DNA of 64,000 bases from Streptomyces chartreusis (GTDB taxonomy: Bacteria > Actinomycetota > Actinomycetes > Streptomycetales > Streptomycetaceae): positions 3,596,001 through 3,660,000 of the forward strand of contig NZ_CP023689.1 of assembly GCF_008704715.1 (NCBI RefSeq). Direction: 5' to 3'. The position numbers and the translations under genes were made by a program. Positions within the stretch are counted from its first letter, which is position 1. Each line of letters starts with the position of its first letter. Shown here piece after piece: positions 20,218-29,053 of the stretch. The notes under the pieces were generated by a model. That model was not told where the DNA came from, did no database searches, and was given only the letters and a program-made list of their open reading frames with translations.

Positions 20218-20250
20218 GTCAGTGCTCCTCAGCCTGTTCCTCAGCGCGGC

Positions 20251-21231
20251 CTAGGCCAGCCGCACACGCGGGTCGATGAAGGCGTACGTGGCGTCGACGA
20301 CGATGTTGCACAGCAGAATCATGGTGGCGGAGAACAGCATCACGCCCAAGAGGAGCGGCAGATCGCTGAAGAACACCGACTCCACCGCCAGCCGCCCGAT
20401 CCCCGGAAGCCCGAAGGTGTACTCGGTGATGATGGCGCCGCCGAGCAGTGAACCGAGGTCGATGCCGAAGATGGTGACGATGGGGATCAGCGAACCGCGC
20501 CAGGCGTAGCGGAAGAAGACGTACCGCCGGGACATGCCCTTGGCGCGGGCGGTGCGTACGTGTTCCTCCTGGAGCTGTTCGATCATCGACGAGCGGGACA
20601 TACGGGTGTACTGCGAGGCGAAGATCGTGGACAGGACGACCCAGGGGATGATCAGGCCCGTGAACCAGGCGCCGGGGTTCTCGGTGAGCGGGTTGTAGGC
20701 CGGTTTGTCGAAGAGCTGGGTCTGGTAGACGAGGATCGCGAGGGCCAGCGGGCCGAGGAAGTAGATCTGCATCGAGCTGATCACCATCGCGCCGGCCGTG
20801 AAGCTCTTGTCGACGAGCGTGCCGCGCTTCCAGGCGGCGACCAGGCCGGTGCCGAGGCCGACGATCAGGAAGCAGACGGCCCCGCCGAGAGTGAGCGAGA
20901 TCGTGGTGGGCAGCCGGTCCATCAGGGTGCCCCAGACCTGCTCGTTGGAGTGGTACGAGTAGCCGAAGCAGGGGGCGGGGCAGGGGCCCTGGGCGAAGTC
21001 GTCGCTGCCCGAGACGAGGTTGGTCAGGAAGATCCAGTACTGCTCGGGGATCGGCTTGTCGAGGCCGAGCACCCGGTGCAGGTTCTCGAGGTTGGCCGGG
21101 GTGCACGTCTTGCCGCACATCAGCAGCGCCGGGTCGCGCGGCATCCCGAAGAAGAGCAGGAACGCGACGATGCTCAGCAGGAAGAGGATGATCACGGCGC
21201 CGAGGGACCGGCGGACCAGGAAGCGCAGCAT
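20251..21231 (-). CDS. bldKC: Oligopeptide ABC transporter permease, probable BldKC (operon 3)
   Basis: OppB/DppB-type permease, 326 aa. It starts LRFLVRRSLGAVIILFLLSIVAFLLFF and has the CGKTC pair in the first extracytoplasmic loop and CPAPCFGYSYHSNEQVWGTLMDRLPTT. The EAA coupling loop is TARAKGMSRRYVFFRYAWRGS, and it ends VDATYAFIDPRVRLA. Equal in length and colinear with the operon 2 permease. The Shine-Dalgarno is weak, and a bulged hairpin occupies the 100-nt gap before it, so its translation may be throttled relative to the binding protein. Symbol by operon order and position beside typA. Confidence 0.78.
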   Translation of the reverse strand: MLRFLVRRSLGAVIILFLLSIVAFLLFFGMPRDPALLMCGKTCTPANLENLHRVLGLDKPIPEQYWIFLTNLVSGSDDFAQGPCPAPCFGYSYHSNEQVWGTLMDRLPTTISLTLGGAVCFLIVGLGTGLVAAWKRGTLVDKSFTAGAMVISSMQIYFLGPLALAILVYQTQLFDKPAYNPLTENPGAWFTGLIIPWVVLSTIFASQYTRMSRSSMIEQLQEEHVRTARAKGMSRRYVFFRYAWRGSLIPIVTIFGIDLGSLLGGAIITEYTFGLPGIGRLAVESVFFSDLPLLLGVMLFSATMILLCNIVVDATYAFIDPRVRLA

Positions 21232-21275
21232 GGCAGGCAGCTCTCAGACGTCGGCGGGCTCTGGAGCCCCTCCGG

Positions 21276-21321
21276 CGGCACCCGGCGCGGCCGTCACCGA
21301 GGACGGGCGCACCGGGTGCCG
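21276..21321 (-). promoter_or_regulatory. Intra-operon hairpin between binding protein and permease (operon 3)
   Basis: CGGCACCCGG (21276-21285) pairs with 21312-21321. Inside it CCGTC (21291-21295) pairs with GACGG (21302-21306) around a 6-nt loop. It occupies the same position as the hairpin in operon 2. Likely role: transcript stabilisation or partial termination after the abundant binding protein. Confidence 0.55.
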
Positions 21322-21332
21322 GGCGGACGGGG

Positions 21333-23141
21333 TTACTTGACGTACAGGCGGCGCGGGTCGACGCCGGCGATGATGTCGTCGTAGACGAGTCCGCCGACCT
21401 TGGTCCCGGCGATCTGGGTCTGCTTGTAGTACGCGGTCGGGACGACGTTGACGACGTCCTTGACCAGGTACTCGTTGAGCTTGCCCCACTCCGCCGACGC
21501 CTTGGCCGGGTCGGTGATCTTGTTGATCCGGTCGATCTCGCTGTTGGCCTTGGAGTCGTTGACCTGCGAGTAGTTCTGCGCGCCCTCGGCGATCGCGCGG
21601 CCGTCGTACAGCGGCGGGATCACGGTCGAGGCGGACGGCCAGTCGGCGCCCCACGCGGTGTGGAAGATGTCGTAGTTGTTGTCCAGCTTGCTGACCTGGT
21701 CGTAGTAGGTCTCGGCCGGGATCTCCTGGCGCTGGACGTCGAAGCCGGCCTTCTCCAGGCCCGCCGCCATGGCGGTGGAGTACTGCTGGCCCTCGGGGGT
21801 GTTGATGTAGCCGAAGGTCAGCTTCAGACCGGTCTTGCCGGCCTCCTCCAGGAGCGCCTTGGCCTTGGCCGGGTCACCGGCGGGCTTCTTCTTCTTGCCC
21901 CACGGGTCGAAGGCGGGGTCGTAGCCGGTGACGGTCGGGCTGATGATGCCGCCCGCGACCTCCATCGCGTCGGTGCCGCCGTAGGCACGCACGAACGGCG
22001 TGACCGGGAGGGCGTAGGCGATGGCCTGGCGGACCTTGATGTCCTTCATCTCCGGGTGGGCCAGGTTGATGTTCATCTGGCCGACGTAGGGCTGGAAGCC
22101 GGAGACCGTGCGGGACTTCATCTTCGGGTCGTTCAGGACCTTGGACAGGTTGCCCGCGTCGACCTGGTTGCTGAAGCTGACGCCGGTCCGGTCGGTGCCG
22201 CTGTCGGCGAGGAGCGCCTTGGTGGAGTCCTCGTACTGCTGGTTGAAGGTGATGTTGAACTTGTCGACGTACTGGTGCCGCAGCGGGTCGGTGGCCGGGT
22301 CCCAGTTCGTGTTCTTCACGAGCACCATGGACTTGCCGGACTTGAACTCCTGGATCTTGTACGGGCCGGTCACCACCGGCTTCTTGTCGTACTTCTCCTT
22401 GGTGTCGCCCTTTTCGGAGACGATGGCGTAGCCCGTCATCGCGAGGGCGTACGGCAGGTCGGCGTGCGGCTGCTTGAACTTGAAGACGACCGTCTTGTCG
22501 TCCGGGGTCTCGATGATGCTGTCCGGCAGGTGCTTGCCCTTGAACGGGCCGTCCGGCAGCAGCTTGCGGTAGTCGGCGCCCGGGGTGTCGGCGAGCCACT
22601 GCTGGATGTACGGCGGGCCCTGGTTGACGAAGGCGGCGAACTGCCGCTCGAAGGTGTGGCGGACGTCGGCCGAGGTGATGGCGGAGCCGTCCTCGAACTT
22701 GATGCCGTCCTTCAGCGTGTACTTCCAGGTCTTGCCACCGTCCGTGGTGGTGCCGGAGTCGGTGGCGAGGTCGCCGACGACCTCGTGCTTGCTGCCGTCG
22801 TTGCTGGTGGACTTGTAGCCGGTCAGTCCTCTGTGCAGCAGCTGGGACACGGCCATCTCGTCCTGGACGTAGATCTGTCCGGGGTCGAGGTGGGCGTAAC
22901 TGTCGCGGGCCAGCACCGAGATGGTGCCGCCGGACTTGGCTCCGGGGACCTCCGCGGCGGGTCCCTTGGAGGCCGCCTCGTCCCCGAACTTGATGGCCGC
23001 CTGCTGCCGTTCGGCGTTCTCCTGCTGTTCCTTGTCGTTGCCGCCGCTCTTGCTGCCGCCCTCGCTGCACCCGGTCAGCACCAGTGCGCCGGCCGCGAGC
23101 ACCGAGATTGCCGCGTATGTGTGGCGTCCGCCCCTACTCAT
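21333..23141 (-). CDS. bldKB: Oligopeptide-binding lipoprotein, probable BldKB (operon 3, 602 aa)
   Basis: SBP family 5 lipoprotein. The leader SRGGRHTYAAISVLAAGALVLTGC ends in the lipobox LTGC. A lysine/glutamine-rich linker follows, then AKSGGTISVLARDSYAHLDPGQIYVQDEMAVSQLLHRGLTGY, KDGIKFEDGSAITSADVRHTFERQF and IKVRQAIAYALPV. An ATG at 23141 is used; a GTG one codon earlier is equally possible. Size fits BldKB, reported at about 600 residues in S. coelicolor, where it captures the extracellular peptide signal and its loss blocks aerial development and gives bialaphos resistance. Paralogous to the operon 2 binding protein but with Sec-type rather than Tat-type leader. Confidence 0.78.
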   Translation of the reverse strand: MSRGGRHTYAAISVLAAGALVLTGCSEGGSKSGGNDKEQQENAERQQAAIKFGDEAASKGPAAEVPGAKSGGTISVLARDSYAHLDPGQIYVQDEMAVSQLLHRGLTGYKSTSNDGSKHEVVGDLATDSGTTTDGGKTWKYTLKDGIKFEDGSAITSADVRHTFERQFAAFVNQGPPYIQQWLADTPGADYRKLLPDGPFKGKHLPDSIIETPDDKTVVFKFKQPHADLPYALAMTGYAIVSEKGDTKEKYDKKPVVTGPYKIQEFKSGKSMVLVKNTNWDPATDPLRHQYVDKFNITFNQQYEDSTKALLADSGTDRTGVSFSNQVDAGNLSKVLNDPKMKSRTVSGFQPYVGQMNINLAHPEMKDIKVRQAIAYALPVTPFVRAYGGTDAMEVAGGIISPTVTGYDPAFDPWGKKKKPAGDPAKAKALLEEAGKTGLKLTFGYINTPEGQQYSTAMAAGLEKAGFDVQRQEIPAETYYDQVSKLDNNYDIFHTAWGADWPSASTVIPPLYDGRAIAEGAQNYSQVNDSKANSEIDRINKITDPAKASAEWGKLNEYLVKDVVNVVPTAYYKQTQIAGTKVGGLVYDDIIAGVDPRRLYVK

Positions 23142-23180
23142 CACTCAGTTTCCACCCATCTGTGTGTCACCAGTGCTAAG

Positions 23181-23209
23181 AAGTGCCAAGTGCCAAGAAG
23201 TGCAAGTGC
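23181..23209. repeat. AAGTGC short tandem/interspersed repeat between bldKA and bldKB
   Basis: AAGTGC occurs at 23181, 23188, 23198 and 23204, with a variant CAGTGC at 23171, all inside the 79-nt spacer between the two genes. On the coding strand this reads as GCACTT repeats just upstream of the bldKB ribosome site. Confidence 0.8.
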
Positions 23210-23220
23210 CAACCAGGCCG

Positions 23221-24255
23221 TCAGCGCGCCGTCTTGGGGTCGAAGGCGTCCCTGACGGAATCCCCGAGCAGGTTGAAAGCGACGATGAAGATGATCATCG
23301 AGATGCCGGGGAAGAACATGTACGTGATGTCGTTCTGCATCACGAGTTCGGTGGACGCCTTGGAGAACATCTGCCCCCAGTCCGGCGTCGGTTCGACGAT
23401 GCCCACGCCGAGGAAGGACAGACCTGCCTCGGCGGTCACGAAGTTGGGGAGCATGTAGGTGCCCTGCACGAGGATCGGCGTGACCACGTTCGGCAGGATC
23501 TCCTTGCGGATGATCCGCCAGGGCGGTGCCCCGCTGACCTTGGCCGCCTCGATGAACTCCCGTTCTCGCAGGGCGAGTGTGGTGCCTCTGAGGATCCGTC
23601 CGAGGCTCATCCAGCCCAGGAACCACTGCACCAGGATGAGGGCGACCACCCGCACGTAGACGGGGGTCTCGTCGCGTGGGCTGACGAACAGTGAGACCAC
23701 GACCGGCATGCTGGCGATGAAGAACAGCTGGGCCGGGAAGGCGAGCAGGAAGTCGATGATCCGGCTGAGCCAGTAGTCCGTCCTGCCGCCGAGATAGCCC
23801 GCCGTGACGCCGAGGACGATGCCGGTGAGGACGGTCGCGAGCGTGACGGCCACCGAGATGCCGAGCGAGGTGCGGATGCCGTAGAGCAACTTGGTGAAGA
23901 CGTCGTATCCGTTGCCCGGTTCGAGGCCGAACCAGAACTCGCCGCTGATGCCGCCGTTGGGCTGCACGGGCACGCCCGCGCTGTCGAAGAGCTCGGGGCG
24001 TTCGTCGGCGTACACCGTGTAGGGATTCTTGCCGTACAGCCAGGAGATGACCGGGGCGAGCAGGCCGATCAGAAAGAAGAAGAGGACGACATAGGCCGAG
24101 ATCACGCCGGTGCGGTCGCGTTTGAAGCGGATCCACATCAGCTGGCCGGGAGACCGGCCGACGAGTTCCTCGTCCTCGGCCTTCACCACGGACGGTGGTT
24201 CGCCGTCCGCGATGACCGAGGTCCCGCCACCCTCAATACCGATACGACTTGTCAC
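23221..24255 (-). CDS. bldKA: Oligopeptide ABC transporter permease, probable BldKA (operon 3)
   Basis: OppC/DppC-type permease, 344 aa, first gene of operon 3. I place the start at GTG 24255 (TSRIGIEGGGTSVIADGEPPSVV). The open frame continues about 55 codons upstream, but that part is low-complexity and crosses the leader hairpin. A charged N-tail leads to RFKRDRTGVISAYVV and helix 1, the NGGISGEFWFGLEPGNGYDVF loop, five helices, the EAA loop AAKVSGAPPWRIIRKEILPN, and LLGDSVRDAFDPKTAR at the end. The ribosome site is weak. It reads away from typA, whose terminator separates them. BldKA by gene order. Confidence 0.76.
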   Translation of the reverse strand: MTSRIGIEGGGTSVIADGEPPSVVKAEDEELVGRSPGQLMWIRFKRDRTGVISAYVVLFFFLIGLLAPVISWLYGKNPYTVYADERPELFDSAGVPVQPNGGISGEFWFGLEPGNGYDVFTKLLYGIRTSLGISVAVTLATVLTGIVLGVTAGYLGGRTDYWLSRIIDFLLAFPAQLFFIASMPVVVSLFVSPRDETPVYVRVVALILVQWFLGWMSLGRILRGTTLALREREFIEAAKVSGAPPWRIIRKEILPNVVTPILVQGTYMLPNFVTAEAGLSFLGVGIVEPTPDWGQMFSKASTELVMQNDITYMFFPGISMIIFIVAFNLLGDSVRDAFDPKTAR

Positions 24256-24637
24256 GTTTCGCCCGTTTCGCTGGTATGGGTATGCCAAAGCGAGGCGTAC
24301 GGAAGTCCGCAGCCGGACGCGCGTAGGAGGTGCTCGCCCCACCCTCCGACACCCCTGACGGAGGATCAGGCAACCGCCTGTGCTCGTGAGTCGGCACTGT
24401 CCCCACAGTGCGAGACCCATTGACCCGAGCGCTGCGGCTAACTATCTGCCATGAGCCAACTACCGACCACCGTCTTTAAATCTCAATTCAGTCACAGCTC
24501 GCGCCTAGATCTTCCAAAATCCGGACAAACTGTTTGCGGGGAGAAGGCCGCGAAACGGACGTGTTACATGGGTATCGTGCGAGGATCTCCGCATTTCGGA
24601 CATGGGGGCGAGTCTCAGCCAGTAAAAAACTGCTTGC
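24256..24637 (-). promoter_or_regulatory. Leader/promoter region of the bldK-like operon
   Basis: About 380 bases without a gene between the typA terminator and the probable bldKA start. It includes an AT-rich core (24470-24500, TTTAAATCTCAATTC on the plus strand) likely to hold the promoter, and a perfect hairpin GCACTGT-CCCC-ACAGTGC at 24394-24411. No -35/-10 pair with good spacing was convincing. The long distance from the AT-rich core to the start suggests a leader of around 200 nt. Confidence 0.45.
24394..24411. promoter_or_regulatory. Perfect 7-bp inverted repeat in the bldKA leader
   Basis: GCACTGT, four C, ACAGTGC. It could be an RNA hairpin with a tetraloop in the leader or a DNA operator. 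Nothing in the window identifies a binding protein. Confidence 0.5.
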
Positions 24638-24675
24638 AAAAAAGCCCGGGCTCCCCCATTGGGGGAGCCCGGGCT
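24638..24675 (-). terminator. Rho-independent terminator of typA
   Basis: A perfect 14-bp stem (GCCCGGGCTCCCCC at 24644-24657 with 24661-24674), 3-nt loop, followed on the minus strand by six T. It lies 15 bases after the typA stop. Confidence 0.93.
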
Positions 24676-24689
24676 CAAGTGCCGGGGAA

Positions 24690-26597
24690 TCAGCCGTGCT
24701 TGGCGCGGCTCGCGGCGCGGGCGCGCTCGCGGGCGTCCAGGTTCACCTTGCGGATACGGACGGCCTCCGGGGTCACCTCGACGCACTCGTCGTCGCGGCA
24801 GAACTCCAGGGACTGCTCCAGGGAGAGCTTGCGCGGCGGGACGATCGCCTCGAAGGAGTCGGCCGAGGACGACCGCATGTTCGTGAGCTTCTTCTCCTTG
24901 GTGATGTTCACGTCCATGTCGTCGGAGCGCGAGTTCTCGCCGACGATCATGCCCTCGTACACCTCGGTGCCCGGGTCCGTGAACAGCACGCCGCGCTCCT
25001 GGAGGTTCGTCATCGCGAACGCGGTGACGGCACCGGAGCGGTCGGCGACCAGCGAGCCGTTGTTGCGGGTCTGGAGCGCGCCGAACCAGGGCTCGTGGCC
25101 CTCGTGGATGGAGTGCCCGATGCCCGTGCCACGGGTCTGCGTCAGGAACTCGGTCCGGAAGCCGATGAGGCCGCGGGACGGCACGACGAACTCCATGCGC
25201 ACCCAGCCGGAGCCGTGGTTCGACATGTTGTCCATGCGGCCCTTGCGGACACCCATGAGCTGCGTGACCGCGCCCATGTGCTCCTCGGGCACGTCGATCG
25301 TCATGCGCTCGACGGGCTCGTAGACCTTGCCGTCGACGTCCTTGGTGACGACCTGGGGCTTGCCGATGGTCAGCTCGAAGCCCTCGCGGCGCATCTGCTC
25401 GACCAGGATGGCGAGCGCCAGCTCACCACGGCCCTGGACCTCCCAGGCGTCCGGGCGCTCGGTGTCGAGCACGCGGAGGGAGACGTTACCGATCAGCTCG
25501 CGGTCCAGGCGGTCCTTGACCTGGCGGGCGGTCACCTTGCGGTCCTTGACCGCGGCCTTGTTGTCGGCACCCTTGCCGGTGCCGCCGCGGCCGACCAGCG
25601 GCGAGGTGTTCGTACCGATCGTCATCGAGATCGCCGGCTCGTCGACCGTGATCAGCGGCAGCGGGATCGGGTTCTCGGTGTCGGCGAGGGTCTCGCCGAT
25701 CATGATGTCCGAGATACCGGCGACGGCACAGATGTCACCGGGGCCGGCCACCTCGGCGGGCTTGCGGGTGAGCGCCTCGGTCATCAGCAGCTCGGTGATG
25801 CGCACGTTGGACATGGAGCCGTCGCGCTTGATCCACGTGACGGTCTGGCCCTTGCGCAGCTCGCCCTGCTCGACGCGGAGCAGCGCGATACGGCCGAGGA
25901 AGTTGTCGGCGTCCAGGTTGGTGACGTGCGCCTGGAGCGGCGCCGCCTCGTCGTACTCCGGAGCCGGGACGTGGGACAGGATCGTGGAGAAGAACGGCTC
26001 CAGGCTGTCGCTGTCCTGCGGGACCGTGCCGTCCTCGGGCTTGGTCAGCGAGGCCACGCCGTCGCGCGCGCAGGCGTAGACGATCGGGAACTCGATCTGG
26101 TCCTCGTCGGCGTCGAGGTCGAGGAAGAGGTCGTACGCCTCGTTCACGACCTCGTCGATGCGCGAGTCGGGGCGGTCCGTCTTGTTGATGCACAGGATGA
26201 CGGGCAGGCGGGCCTGGAGCGCCTTGCGCAGCACGAAGCGGGTCTGCGGCAGCGGGCCCTCGGAGGCGTCGACCAGCAGGACGACCGCGTCCACCATCGA
26301 CAGACCGCGCTCGACCTCGCCACCGAAGTCGGCGTGGCCCGGGGTGTCGATGATGTTGATGGTGATGACGTCGCCGCCATCCTTGGGGTGGTACTTCACG
26401 GCCGTGTTCTTGGCCAGGATCGTGATGCCCTTCTCACGCTCCAGGTCGTTCGAGTCCATCATGCGGTCGTCGAGCGACTCGGCGGCGTGCGCCGCGAAGG
26501 CACCGGCCTGCTTCAGCATGGCGTCGACGAGGGTCGTCTTGCCGTGGTCGACGTGGGCGACGATGGCGACGTTGCGGATGTCGTGGCGCGTGGCCAT
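24690..26597 (-). CDS. typA: Translational GTPase TypA/BipA (635 aa)
   Basis: Ribosome-associated EF-G-like GTPase involved in ribosome assembly and stress or cold adaptation. G1 AHVDHGKTT spans 14-22, the switch I region has DLEREKGITI, G3 is DTPGHADFGGEV, and G4 is NKTD. Domain II follows with FLGRIALLRVEQGELRKGQTV. The TypA-specific C-terminus is clear (GRGELALAILVEQMRREGFEL, SRGLIGFRTEFLTQTRGTG, VIVGENSRSDDMDVNITKEKKLTNMRSS). ATG 26597 begins ATRHDIRNVAIVAHVDHG, the usual start; GGGAG lies about 14 nt upstream. Monocistronic with its own terminator. Its place beside a BldK-like operon matches S. coelicolor. Confidence 0.97.
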   Translation of the reverse strand: MATRHDIRNVAIVAHVDHGKTTLVDAMLKQAGAFAAHAAESLDDRMMDSNDLEREKGITILAKNTAVKYHPKDGGDVITINIIDTPGHADFGGEVERGLSMVDAVVLLVDASEGPLPQTRFVLRKALQARLPVILCINKTDRPDSRIDEVVNEAYDLFLDLDADEDQIEFPIVYACARDGVASLTKPEDGTVPQDSDSLEPFFSTILSHVPAPEYDEAAPLQAHVTNLDADNFLGRIALLRVEQGELRKGQTVTWIKRDGSMSNVRITELLMTEALTRKPAEVAGPGDICAVAGISDIMIGETLADTENPIPLPLITVDEPAISMTIGTNTSPLVGRGGTGKGADNKAAVKDRKVTARQVKDRLDRELIGNVSLRVLDTERPDAWEVQGRGELALAILVEQMRREGFELTIGKPQVVTKDVDGKVYEPVERMTIDVPEEHMGAVTQLMGVRKGRMDNMSNHGSGWVRMEFVVPSRGLIGFRTEFLTQTRGTGIGHSIHEGHEPWFGALQTRNNGSLVADRSGAVTAFAMTNLQERGVLFTDPGTEVYEGMIVGENSRSDDMDVNITKEKKLTNMRSSSADSFEAIVPPRKLSLEQSLEFCRDDECVEVTPEAVRIRKVNLDARERARAASRAKHG

Positions 26598-26824
26598 ATT
26601 GCGGCGTACTCCCGGAGAGATGAGAAGACCCTGCTGCGTACGTCCGTGTGACGCGGGCCTGCCGGGCTTGACACGCCACGGCCTCACCCCATGTTACGTG
26701 CCCTCGGCGACCTGGGCTCGCCGGGCCGACCCCCAAGGGGTGCGGGACGGTGCCGGTGCCCGGCTCCGTCCCTGTCCCTACCTGCGACGATCCGTCCGCG
26801 CCCGGCCGCGGGGTGTCACGTCTC

Positions 26825-29053
26825 TCATCTCTGGGACGAAGGCGCCGGGGCGCCCGACCCCTTCTTCAGGAAGCCCATGTCCTCGTAGAGCGGCGTCCCG
26901 AAGCCGAAGGCGCCCGCGTTGGCGATGTTCGTCCTGACCGCGGTCAGCTGGGGGCGCTGGTAGAGGGGGATCGAGCCGGCCGCCGCCCAGATGCGGGAGT
27001 CGGCCTTGCGGATCAGGGAGCGCGACTCCGACTCGTCCAGCGTGGCGATGGCCTGGTCGAAGAGCTGGTCGACCTGGTCGGTGCCGACGCGGGTGTAGTT
27101 CTGCTCGACGTTCAGGGAGCCGTCGGCGGCCGGGACCGGCTTGGCGTAGATCGGGCGGGCGTCGGTCGCGGGGTAGGCGGACGTCGGCCAGGAGTAGAGG
27201 GCGAGGTCGTACTGGCCGGAGGCGATGTGGTCCTTGAAGTAGCTCTCGTCCGAGACCTTGGTGATCTCGGTACGGATCCCGACCCGCTCCAGCATGATCC
27301 CGATCCGGTCGGCCACCGTGCGCAGGGACTGCGAGCCCTCGCCCTGCGGCACCACGAACCGCAGGGTCAGCGCCTTGCCGTCCTTCGCCAGCGGCCGCAC
27401 CGCCGCGCCCGCGGGGGCCGCGGTGCCCTGCGGGGCGTAGGCGCCGGGTACGCCGCCCTGCTGGAGCTGCTTGCTGCTGTACTGCTTGCCGTCCTGGGCC
27501 AGGTGCTCGCCCTCGTCGTCGTCGGCCTTGTTGTCCTCGCCGACGATGTAGGCACCGTCGTCCCCGCCCTCGGAGTCCTTCGCCGAGTCCTTCTTGCCGG
27601 ACTCCTTCTCCGAGTCCTTGTCGCCCTTGTTCCCGGACTCCTTCTCCGAGTCCTTCTCGGCCTTCTTCCCCGACTCCTTCTTCGAGTCCTTCTCGGACTT
27701 CTCCGAGCCGGAGCCCTTCTTGGACTTGTCCGCCTCGCTCCCGGCCGCCTTCTCCCCCTTCTTCCGCTCCTCGACCGGGCCGCCCGGCACCCAGCCCGCG
27801 TCCGCGAGCAGTGCCTGGGCCTCTGCCGTGTCCTGGCCGCCGATCGCGCCGCTGTTGTCGGCGTAGGCGGCCTGGCCGGACAGCGCGAGGTGGCTGCCGA
27901 CGGGCTCGGCGGGCAGCCCGAGCGGGGAGAGGACCAGCTTCGCCAGCTTCTCGCGGTCGAGCGCGCGGGCCACCCCGCGCCGCACCCGCTCGTCGGCGAG
28001 CGGGCCCTCGCCGCCGTTGAGGGCGAGCTGGGTGTACGCCGGCTCCAGCGACTTGCGCACCTCGAAGCCCCGGAACCGCGCCTTGTCACGCTTCTGCGCG
28101 GGGGTCAGCCTGCGCCGCTCCGGGCCCATCAGCGGCGTTGCGGACCCGCCGGCCGACGGTGACTGCGGGCGGGGCGGGGCGGCGAGGGCGATGCGCTTGG
28201 CCGCGGCCGGGTCGACCTCGGCCAGGTCCAGGTCCCCGGCGGCCAGCGCGGCCGCCCGCTCGTCGCGCGGCACGGCCCGCAGCACGATCTCGTTCAGCTT
28301 GGCCCGCTCGCCCCACCAGCGCGGATTGCGGGTCAGGAGGGCCTCGCCGGCCTTGCGGTCGATCGACTTCAGGACGAACGGCCCGGCGCTGACCTTGAGC
28401 TTGCGCCGCGCCCCGTCGTTGAAGGCGTCCGGCGTGCCCATGACCTCCTTCGGGTACAGCGGCGAGAACAGCGACCGCCAGTCCGCGTAGGGCTGCCCGA
28501 AGGTGACCCGCACCTCCAGGTCGTTGTCGCCGCGCTGGATCTTCTCGATGCGGTCGTAACCGGCGTTGCGGGCGGTCCAGTACGCGCTGTCCTTGCCGGA
28601 CAGGGCCCGCCACTGGGCGGCGAAGTCGGCGGCGCCGATCTCCCGGCCGTCGCTCCAGACCGCCTGCTGGTCGAGCTTGTACAGGACGACCTGCTTGGGC
28701 TCGGTCTCGACGACCTTGGCCGACTCCAGGTAGGCCGGATTGCGCTCCGGGCGCCCGGCGGCGTCGAACCGGAACATCGAGGGCAGCGTGGCCTGCGCGA
28801 TCCGGGTCGTGGAGGTGTCGGCGTCCGACTGGAAGGTGTTCAGCGTCTCCGGCACGGCGTCCACGGCCCAGTGCAGCGTGCCGCCGTCCGCGATCTCGGC
28901 CCGGGCGGCCCGGGCGATGTCCTGGCCGGCGAGCGGCTTCCCGGCCGGGTCGGGGTCGCTGCACCCGGCGAGTACGGACACCGCGAGTGCGCTCGCCCCC
29001 AGGAAGGCGACCGAGCGCATGACCGAGCGGGTGGCGATGCCTTCGTGGGACAT
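26825..29053 (-). CDS. Orphan SBP family 5 lipoprotein with a Lys/Ser/Glu-rich repeat insert (742 aa)
   Basis: Peptide-binding-type lipoprotein without its own permeases. GGAGG before the ATG at 29053 fixes the start. The leader is MRSVAFLGASALAVSVLAGC, with lipobox LAGC. Family-5 landmarks are GGTLHWAVDAVPETLNTFQSDADTST, QAVWSDGREIGAADFAAQW and VRRGVARALDREKLA. The protein is ~200 residues longer than usual because of a hydrophilic insert, residues about 425-528, made of Lys, Ser, Glu and Asp with three 12-residue repeats of the KDSEKESGKK type. The insert should be disordered and may reach into the cell wall. It may feed one of the three nearby peptide importers. From memory an orphan binding protein also occupies this place (SCO5110) in S. 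coelicolor. Confidence 0.88.
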   Translation of the reverse strand: MSHEGIATRSVMRSVAFLGASALAVSVLAGCSDPDPAGKPLAGQDIARAARAEIADGGTLHWAVDAVPETLNTFQSDADTSTTRIAQATLPSMFRFDAAGRPERNPAYLESAKVVETEPKQVVLYKLDQQAVWSDGREIGAADFAAQWRALSGKDSAYWTARNAGYDRIEKIQRGDNDLEVRVTFGQPYADWRSLFSPLYPKEVMGTPDAFNDGARRKLKVSAGPFVLKSIDRKAGEALLTRNPRWWGERAKLNEIVLRAVPRDERAAALAAGDLDLAEVDPAAAKRIALAAPPRPQSPSAGGSATPLMGPERRRLTPAQKRDKARFRGFEVRKSLEPAYTQLALNGGEGPLADERVRRGVARALDREKLAKLVLSPLGLPAEPVGSHLALSGQAAYADNSGAIGGQDTAEAQALLADAGWVPGGPVEERKKGEKAAGSEADKSKKGSGSEKSEKDSKKESGKKAEKDSEKESGNKGDKDSEKESGKKDSAKDSEGGDDGAYIVGEDNKADDDEGEHLAQDGKQYSSKQLQQGGVPGAYAPQGTAAPAGAAVRPLAKDGKALTLRFVVPQGEGSQSLRTVADRIGIMLERVGIRTEITKVSDESYFKDHIASGQYDLALYSWPTSAYPATDARPIYAKPVPAADGSLNVEQNYTRVGTDQVDQLFDQAIATLDESESRSLIRKADSRIWAAAGSIPLYQRPQLTAVRTNIANAGAFGFGTPLYEDMGFLKKGSGAPAPSSQR
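27587..27694 (-). repeat. Three 36-bp coding repeats in the orphan binding protein
   Basis: Three consecutive 12-codon units encode EKDSKKESGKKA, EKDSEKESGNKG and DKDSEKESGKKD (residues about 454-489). Further imperfect KSEKDS and SAKDSEGG copies flank them. Confidence 0.9.

Noticed and set aside
24534..26651. Long open frame antisense to typA
   Set aside because: Its codons follow the complement of the typA reading frame, a routine effect of high third-position GC. The protein is Val/Leu/Arg/Asp-rich with no domain.
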